Assembly (NCBI GenBank): GCA_025351345.1
Contig: JANXWB010000050.1
Coordinates: 1-47,252, forward strand
Source of the DNA: Synechococcales cyanobacterium GL140_1_metabat_312
Lineage (GTDB): Bacteria; Cyanobacteriota; Cyanobacteriia; Leptolyngbyales; Leptolyngbyaceae
Reading direction: 5' to 3'
Length of the DNA stretch: 47,252 nt
Positions 42,933-47,252 of the stretch are shown here, piece by piece (position 1 is the first letter of the stretch; every line of letters starts with the position of its first letter). The position numbers and the translations under genes were made by a program. The notes under the pieces were generated by a model. The model worked only from the letters and a program-made list of their open reading frames with translations. It was not told the DNA's origin and did not search any database.

Positions 42933-42986
42933 ATATTACGCATGATTTGGCAGATCATCGTATAACTTAATGGGGATTATGCGTGG

Positions 42987-43589
42987 GTGCGGTTGGGGCG
43001 TGTGATTACTTTAACGGAGCTACTATGGGCATTCATTGGGTTGTTGCTGACGATCGGTGGTAATTTTCTTCATGCATCCATTGTTGGGGTGCCCTGGTCT
43101 TGGAATTCTCAGGATGTTCCAGCCTATTATTTTATGGGTGTGAATTATCAAATTGGCGCGGTGGTGTTTGTCGGATGTATGGGCGGACGTAATGCGGGTG
43201 TGATTTCGCAGGTGGCCTATGTGTTGTTGGGGTTGGCGGGATTTCCGTTTTTTGTGCAGGGCGGCGGTTTGGGCTATGTGCAGCAGCCGATGTTTGGATA
43301 TTTGTTGGGTTTTGTGCTGGGGGCTTGGCTATGTGGTTATTTAGCCTTCCGATCGCAACCGCGTTTGGAATGGTTGACGCTTTGCTCCCTAAGTGGGTTG
43401 GCGATGATTCATGCGATCGGGGCGAGCTATCTATGTGCCATCTATGCGCTTAATATCGCAGATGTTAGTAAGATGACCTTGAATATGGCCCTAATGGTTT
43501 ACTCGCTGAATTTGCTGCCGGGACAGTTGGCCGTGGTTTGTTCGGTGTCGGTGCTGGCATTTATAATGCGAAAGATGATGTTTTATTAA
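42987..43589 (+). CDS. bioY: Biotin transporter BioY
   Basis: Substrate-binding S component of a biotin ECF transporter; solitary BioY proteins can also act alone. 200 residues with about six membrane helices. Typical pieces are VGVPWSWNSQDVPAYY, a long variant of the usual loop, GAVVFVGCMGGRNAGVISQVAY, LLGLAGFPFFVQGGGLGYV, PMFGYLLGFVLGAWLCGYLA and a C-terminal region with NLLPGQLAVV. The GTG start at 42987 is the only sensible one; an ATG seven bases earlier is out of frame. lspA follows 38 bases later, suggesting one transcript. No bioM or bioN is adjacent. Confidence 0.9.
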   Translation: MRLGRVITLTELLWAFIGLLLTIGGNFLHASIVGVPWSWNSQDVPAYYFMGVNYQIGAVVFVGCMGGRNAGVISQVAYVLLGLAGFPFFVQGGGLGYVQQPMFGYLLGFVLGAWLCGYLAFRSQPRLEWLTLCSLSGLAMIHAIGASYLCAIYALNIADVSKMTLNMALMVYSLNLLPGQLAVVCSVSVLAFIMRKMMFY

Positions 43590-43627
43590 TTAAGAATGTT
43601 TTGTTAATTGAGAATGTTAAATCGTGA

Positions 43628-44110
43628 ATGGATGGAGTGGGTTTTGTGAAGAAGGTTTTAGGAATTAAGAATCGTAGATTTTGGATTGCGGCGAGTCTGG
43701 GATTGATTCTCGATCGGGTGACGAAACTTTGGATATTACATATATTTACATTGCATCAGTCGGTTCCGGTGATTCCGGGGGTATTGAATTGGACTTATGT
43801 TGTGAATACTGGGGCTGCATTTAGTCTTTTCAGCGGTGCGGTTTGGCTCAGATGGTTGTCGCTAATTGTGAGTTTAGGCTTGGCGATCGCGGCGATTTGG
43901 GGTCCGAGATTTACCCGGTGGGAACAGGTCGGCTATGGGTTGATTTTGAGTGGCGCGTTTGGTAATGGTATCGATCGGTTTGTTTTTGGTCATGTGATTG
44001 ATTTTATTGATATAAAGCTGATCAATTTCGCAATTTTCAATGGGGCTGATGTGTTTATTAATCTTGGAATTGTTTGTTTATTAATTGCGACATTTAAACG
44101 ATCGGACTAA
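43628..44110 (+). CDS. lspA: Lipoprotein signal peptidase
   Basis: Removes signal peptides from prolipoproteins in the plasma membrane after diacylglyceryl transfer. 160 residues and four membrane helices. Conserved boxes are LILDRVTKLWIL, VVNTGAAFSLFSG, the catalytic box SGAFGNGIDRFVFGHVIDFID with Asp116, and FAIFNGADVFINLG with Asp141. Both catalytic aspartates are therefore present. ATG 43628 is used; GTG 43646, with GGAG upstream, is an alternative start that would remove six residues. It follows bioY closely and probably shares its promoter. Confidence 0.94.
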   Translation: MDGVGFVKKVLGIKNRRFWIAASLGLILDRVTKLWILHIFTLHQSVPVIPGVLNWTYVVNTGAAFSLFSGAVWLRWLSLIVSLGLAIAAIWGPRFTRWEQVGYGLILSGAFGNGIDRFVFGHVIDFIDIKLINFAIFNGADVFINLGIVCLLIATFKRSD

Positions 44111-44182
44111 GTGATCAAACTAAGTGATCAAACTAGCCGATCGCTTAAATGTCATTCAAATCAGTACATCTAAATCAGTACA

Positions 44183-45514
44183 TTAGAGAACCTTAGTTGC
44201 CCGTTCCGCTAGGGGCGATCGTTCTCCTCTAGATAAGGTAATATGGGCGGCGATCGATTCATGTTTGAAGCGTTCAACAGCGTAAGTCAGTCCATTGCTA
44301 GAGGCATCTACATAAGGATTATCAATTTGTTCTGGATCGCCCGTCAGAATAATCTTTGTCCCCTCGCCTGCCCGTGTCAAAATTGTCTTAACTTCGTGGG
44401 GCGTTAGGTTCTGAGCTTCGTCCACCACAAAAAACTGTTGGGGTAATGTTCGGCCCCGAATGTAGGTCAGGGGTTCAATTTGCAAGAGACCATGTTCAAT
44501 CAGTTCTTCGTGACCCCGTCGCCAATGGAGTGGTTTGTTACGAGAATCTGTCGTACCAAAAATCAAATCAAAGTTATCGTATAACGGCTGCATCCAAGGA
44601 GTAAGTTTGTCGTTTAGATCGCCGGGAAGATAGCCGAGATCTTTGCCCATCGGAATTACGGGTCGCGAGATCAAAAGACGACTATAAAGATGTTCGTCGG
44701 CCACTTTTTGTAAACCCGCTGCGATCGCTAACAAGGTCTTTCCGGTGCCCGCTTTACCCACAAGGGTGACCAATTGAATGTCATCGCGCAGCAATAAATC
44801 AAGGGCAAACTGTTGCTCTCGGTTGCGCGGTTGAATTCGTGAGACTCCGCCATAGGGGAGTTTAGTTAGAGGAATAATTTTTCCGCTGGCTTCAACGATG
44901 CCCAGGGCGGTGTGGCTGGGGTTGGATTGATTAATTAGGGTGACGGCTTCATTGGGTAGTAAGGAATATTTGTTTAAATCTAATTCCGCTGCGCCTGTTT
45001 TAAATAGCCGATCGATCGTCTCTGCTTCAACTAAGATTTCAGCCGTGCCTGCATATAGCTCCGAAAAATCCACCTTATCGGTTTCATAATCCTCCGCATC
45101 AAGACCCAATGCATCGGCCTTGATCCGTAAGTTAGTGTCTTTGCTCACCATAACTACCTGGCAATCGCAGCGTCGCTGTAGGTCTAGTGCCACCGCCAAA
45201 ATTGCATTGTCGCCATAATCACGATCGAGTTCAGCGGGTAATTCTTTTAGAGTGTCCCGATGACAAAGTACAACTCGTAAAGTGCCACCGTGGGGTAAAT
45301 CTACGCCATCAGTTAGGCGAGCAGTTTGACGTAGTTGGTCTAATGTTCGGGAAACTTGACGAGCATTGCGCCCGGTCATTTCGGGTTGCTTTTTAAACCG
45401 ATCGAGTTCTTCAATTACAGTGATGGGTAAAATCACATCCTGGCCCTCAAACTTCATCATTGCAGCGGGGTCATGAAGCAGGACGTTTGTATCTAGAACG
45501 AACGATTTAGGCAT
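44183..45514 (-). CDS. phoH2: PIN domain - PhoH ATPase fusion (PhoH2-type)
   Basis: 443 residues. The N-terminal PIN nuclease domain (1-150) has its acidic residues Asp8 (FVLDTNVLL), Glu36 (VIEELDRF), Asp102 (YGDNAILAVA) and Asp127. The PhoH ATPase follows: Walker A VGKAGTGKT at 252-260, SRPVIPMGKDLGYLPGD, Walker B FFVVDEAQN and the sensor region ILTGDPEQIDNPY. PhoH2 proteins elsewhere unwind and cut RNA. All catalytic residues seem intact. No PhoAT-like antitoxin is recognisable upstream. It stands alone and is divergent from the hypothetical gene at 45.7 kb across 167 bases. Confidence 0.92.
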   Translation of the reverse strand: MPKSFVLDTNVLLHDPAAMMKFEGQDVILPITVIEELDRFKKQPEMTGRNARQVSRTLDQLRQTARLTDGVDLPHGGTLRVVLCHRDTLKELPAELDRDYGDNAILAVALDLQRRCDCQVVMVSKDTNLRIKADALGLDAEDYETDKVDFSELYAGTAEILVEAETIDRLFKTGAAELDLNKYSLLPNEAVTLINQSNPSHTALGIVEASGKIIPLTKLPYGGVSRIQPRNREQQFALDLLLRDDIQLVTLVGKAGTGKTLLAIAAGLQKVADEHLYSRLLISRPVIPMGKDLGYLPGDLNDKLTPWMQPLYDNFDLIFGTTDSRNKPLHWRRGHEELIEHGLLQIEPLTYIRGRTLPQQFFVVDEAQNLTPHEVKTILTRAGEGTKIILTGDPEQIDNPYVDASSNGLTYAVERFKHESIAAHITLSRGERSPLAERATKVL

Positions 45515-45639
45515 AGAGAGGGACCATATGATGGAAGCTGTCGTCGAGATGAAGCATAGAGTATGGTCATTATTTCAGGACCATTACTTACTATCTATTA
45601 TACTGACCATTTTGAACCGTGAGTGCGATAGACGTTCCT

Positions 45640-45662
45640 CATCTCTAGTACTCTAGAGGATG
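45640..45662 (+). promoter_or_regulatory. Hairpin in the leader of the 45682 gene
   Basis: CATCTCTAG and CTAGAGGATG pair with one bulged base around a TACT loop. It ends 19 bases before the ATG at 45682. It could influence translation or mark mRNA processing; this is inference. Confidence 0.3.
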
Positions 45663-45681
45663 TTGCTTCTAGTCCCGAATT

Positions 45682-46245
45682 ATGAACCCGAATGAGATTC
45701 CAAATCTATTGGCGAACATGTTTGGAGATTCTGTCAAGACCTTGGCTCCGGGTTCGTATCAAATTGAACAGGAAGGCTTTCGGTTATTGGTGCTGTTGTC
45801 AGATGATCAAGATTGGCTAAGGATGCTGGTGCCGATCGGTCCCATTAGTGATGCGATGACATTTTTAGAGGAGTTTCTAGAAGCAAATTTTGATGAGACT
45901 CAAGAAGCGCGCTATGCGGTCCATCAAGGTTTATTGTGGTCGGTGTTTCACCATAGCTGCGAGGGCTTGACAACGGAGGATTGTAGGATGGCGGTCCAGC
46001 GGTTGGTGGCTATTTTTAAACAGGGTTTGGATGGCGTGTTCAGTCGTCATATTGAGAAGCAAATTCGCCAAATTATTAAAGCGGCGAAACTTCAAGGTCA
46101 GTCTCTAGAGGCGACGATGCAAACGTTAGAACGATTTTATTCTGAGGGGGTAATGGGAGATTTTAATTCAGATAGTGCGTCGCAACAGGGCACTGTTGAG
46201 GCATGGCGGTATCAACTTAAGCGGCTTTGGGATGAGGCGGAGTAG
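45682..46245 (+). CDS. Conserved-looking soluble protein, function unknown
   Basis: 187 residues from ATG 45682. The N-terminal half has an alpha-beta pattern with YQIEQEGFRLLVLLSDDQDWLRM and VPIGPISDAMTFLEEFLEANF, reminiscent in layout of small chaperone-like (YbjN/CesT) folds, though this is only an impression. The middle has RYAVHQGLLWSVFHHSCEGL. The C-terminus is a basic-acidic helix pair ending RYQLKRLWDEAE. No signal or membrane span. The stop codon is one base before the ATG of the DUF1818 gene, so the two are co-translated partners and may act in one process. Confidence 0.75.
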   Translation: MNPNEIPNLLANMFGDSVKTLAPGSYQIEQEGFRLLVLLSDDQDWLRMLVPIGPISDAMTFLEEFLEANFDETQEARYAVHQGLLWSVFHHSCEGLTTEDCRMAVQRLVAIFKQGLDGVFSRHIEKQIRQIIKAAKLQGQSLEATMQTLERFYSEGVMGDFNSDSASQQGTVEAWRYQLKRLWDEAE

Positions 46246-46246
46246 G

Positions 46247-46603
46247 ATGGAGTTGCAGATTGAGTCTGGATTTCGATTGGGCTGGAATCCTTTGGCAGCG
46301 GACTATGTGGCGTTGGTGGGAACTCCTGACTGGGCGATCGAGTTGACGGGTGATGAGTTTGTGTCATTTCGCCGTTTGGCCTTGGAACTCGGGGGGATGA
46401 TGACGATGATGGAGTCTTCCCTGATGGACGGCGAAACGTTGTCTTGTGAGCTGGACTGTGACGATCTTTGGATGGAAGTTGAGGGCTATTCCACTGACTA
46501 TGCGCTGCGATTTATTCTTCATCATGGGCGACGTTGCGAGGGTGAATGGCCGTCTGCTGTCTCATTTGTAGCGGCATTGGCAACGCTAGAGATTGGGCTA
46601 TGA
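46247..46603 (+). CDS. DUF1818 family protein
   Basis: 118 residues of a cyanobacteria- and plastid-associated family of unknown function. The family pattern is clear: GFRLGWNPLAADYVALVGT, DWAIELTGDEFVSFRRL, LMDGETLSCELDCDDLWMEVEGY, YALRFILHHGRRCEGEWP and a final helix. ATG 46247 is chosen because it begins the conserved part and is one base after the previous stop; a longer frame to 46175 overlaps the previous gene. It is small, soluble and acidic. Tight coupling with the upstream gene is the only functional clue. Confidence 0.87.
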   Translation: MELQIESGFRLGWNPLAADYVALVGTPDWAIELTGDEFVSFRRLALELGGMMTMMESSLMDGETLSCELDCDDLWMEVEGYSTDYALRFILHHGRRCEGEWPSAVSFVAALATLEIGL

Positions 46604-46622
46604 GATATTAGTGTTTAGAGTC

Positions 46623-46651
46623 TTGTCTCGCACTGTTGTTAGTGTTATAGT
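46623..46651 (+). promoter_or_regulatory. Promoter of tRNA-Pro
   Basis: TTGTCT (46623-46628) and TATAGT (46646-46651) are spaced by 17 bases. The predicted start near 46658 precedes the tRNA by about 40 bases. Confidence 0.55.
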
Positions 46652-46697
46652 TTCTAAGCACTGGAGAAGATCTTAGCGGAGTATTCCAGGGGTAAAA

Positions 46698-46771
46698 CGG
46701 GGCGTAGCGCAGCTTGGTAGCGCGCTACTTTGGGGTAGTAGAGGTCGTGGGTTCAAATCCCGCCGCTCCGA
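46698..46771 (+). tRNA. tRNA-Pro (GGG)
   Basis: 74 bases. Acceptor arms CGGGGCG and CGCTCCG pair with one G-U; the C1-G72 pair is typical of bacterial tRNA-Pro. The anticodon stem CTACT/AGTAG holds loop TTGGGGT with anticodon GGG and G37. The T loop is TTCAAAT. CCA is not encoded. Confidence 0.95.
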
Positions 46772-46780
46772 TTGTATGAG

Positions 46781-46803
46781 AGCCAGTCAATGACTGGCTT
46801 TTG
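46781..46803 (+). terminator. Rho-independent terminator of tRNA-Pro
   Basis: Eight-base perfect arms (AGCCAGTC at 46781-46788 and GACTGGCT at 46792-46799) with a 3-base loop are followed by a short T run (TTT). It starts 9 bases after the tRNA. Confidence 0.8.
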
Positions 46804-47155
46804 TGGTTTTCAGGATTTTGCTAAATTTGCCAAAGGGCGATCGTTCACCATTTATTGATTGCAACTCGAGATCCCAAATATTTGTGGCGAGTTCTGATTC
46901 TTACATAAGACTTGGGAAGAAGGTACGGGTTTCAGATATCTCGGTTAAATTTTTTAGTACCAGGTCGATCGCTTGACCTACCCTTAAGTTTAGATTTAAT
47001 CTAATTGAATTCAGGCTTTATTTTATTAGATTCTGTATTCAAAGAAAACTAAATCTATAGCCTTTAATCTTTTGATATTTAGCATTTCATTAGTACTATT
47101 TTCCACAAGTCATATAGCCATTCCCAATCTAGTTAGGCACTAATCAGGACGTCAA
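46804..47155. other. AT-rich stretch without a gene
   Basis: About 350 bases, AT-rich from 46940 onward, with frequent stops in all frames. I see no gene or RNA. If the frame at the right edge is a transposase, the element end should fall in the right part of this stretch. Confidence 0.5.
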
Positions 47156-47251
47156 TCAGCCCTCATTTAGTAAGGTTTGCCAGTTTTCTTCTGTACAGTA
47201 ACAACAATGCGTAAACCAACCGAGTAAGTCCTTTTCAGTCACGCTTAGAAA
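47156..47251 (-). CDS. Possible transposase C-terminus (truncated by window edge)
   Basis: The minus-strand frame is open from the right window edge to TGA at 47156-47158, giving 31 residues: FLSVTEKDLLGWFTHCCYC followed by TEENWQTLLNEG. The TEKDLLGWFTHCCYC phrase resembles the C-terminal end of IS630-type cyanobacterial transposases, which often finish with a Trp-Phe-x-His-Cys-x-Tyr-Cys motif. The catalytic DDE domain would lie outside the window. No terminal inverted repeat or target duplication could be identified. With so little sequence, another protein family or a remnant is possible. Confidence 0.4.
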   Translation of the reverse strand, partial: FLSVTEKDLLGWFTHCCYCTEENWQTLLNEG

Positions 47252-47252
47252 T

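Noticed and set aside
42818-42986. Biotin, TPP or SAM riboswitch in the bioB-bioY gap
   Set aside because: No known riboswitch core or extended pairing was recognised; only short direct repeats are present.

Overview
The window comes from a cyanobacterial chromosome. The evidence is a cyanobacterial-type NDH-1 subunit (ndhD), a cytochrome b6f cofactor-assembly gene (CCB family), a cyAbrB2-type regulator, ferredoxin-dependent sulfite reductase, several cyanobacteria-restricted families (DUF3155, DUF3611, DUF1818), and a dense scatter of CGATCG and the HIP1 octamer GCGATCGC. G+C content is moderate. No rRNA, CRISPR array, plasmid or phage module was seen. The genus cannot be fixed from what is visible.

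Layout. 1-6.4 kb: end of a zinc alcohol dehydrogenase, a secreted protein, ftsW, an Asn/Tyr-rich secreted protein, a DUF924 protein, a ClC transporter with CBS domains, a possible 40-residue membrane peptide and cyAbrB2. 6.7-12.8 kb: mtnA, a sensor histidine kinase, DUF3155 with a clear promoter, a CCB-type gene, a PadR regulator, a decayed response-regulator pseudogene and DUF3611. 12.8-20.9 kb is a surface/glycan region: an O-antigen-ligase-like protein with a TPR-type tail, tRNA-Lys, a Uma2 protein, an FkbM methyltransferase, a TPR/GT41 glycosyltransferase and a type IV pilin. 21-28 kb: Uma2, a LysM/M23 peptidase, an ABC exporter, an Rpn/DUF4351 protein overlapping mnmA, a methyltransferase and tRNA-Leu. 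28.2-31.6 kb: murF converging on sulfite reductase. 31.8-33.8 kb is the most accessory-looking part: a small membrane protein head-to-head with a repeat-containing short ORF, an apparently empty stretch, and a TumA/TumE-type toxin-antitoxin pair. 33.9-40.8 kb: ndhD, a small unknown gene, a cyclic-nucleotide-binding protein behind a nucleotide-transporter/HEAT protein, and infC. 40.9-46.8 kb: an alpha/beta hydrolase, bioB divergent from bioY-lspA, a PIN-PhoH protein, a two-gene unit ending in DUF1818, and tRNA-Pro. The right edge holds what looks like the end of a transposase.

How the genes work together. Envelope growth is represented by ftsW, murF, lspA and the M23 peptidase. Biotin synthesis and uptake face each other across one regulatory gap. 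The pilin, glycosyltransferase and FkbM genes suggest surface decoration. The Npt-like/HEAT gene and cyclic-nucleotide-binding gene probably form one operon. No large undescribed system is obvious. The best leads are the transporter/HEAT/cNMP pair, the pilin-glycosylation neighbourhood, the TA pair, the head-to-head pair at 32.3 kb and the 40-residue membrane ORF.
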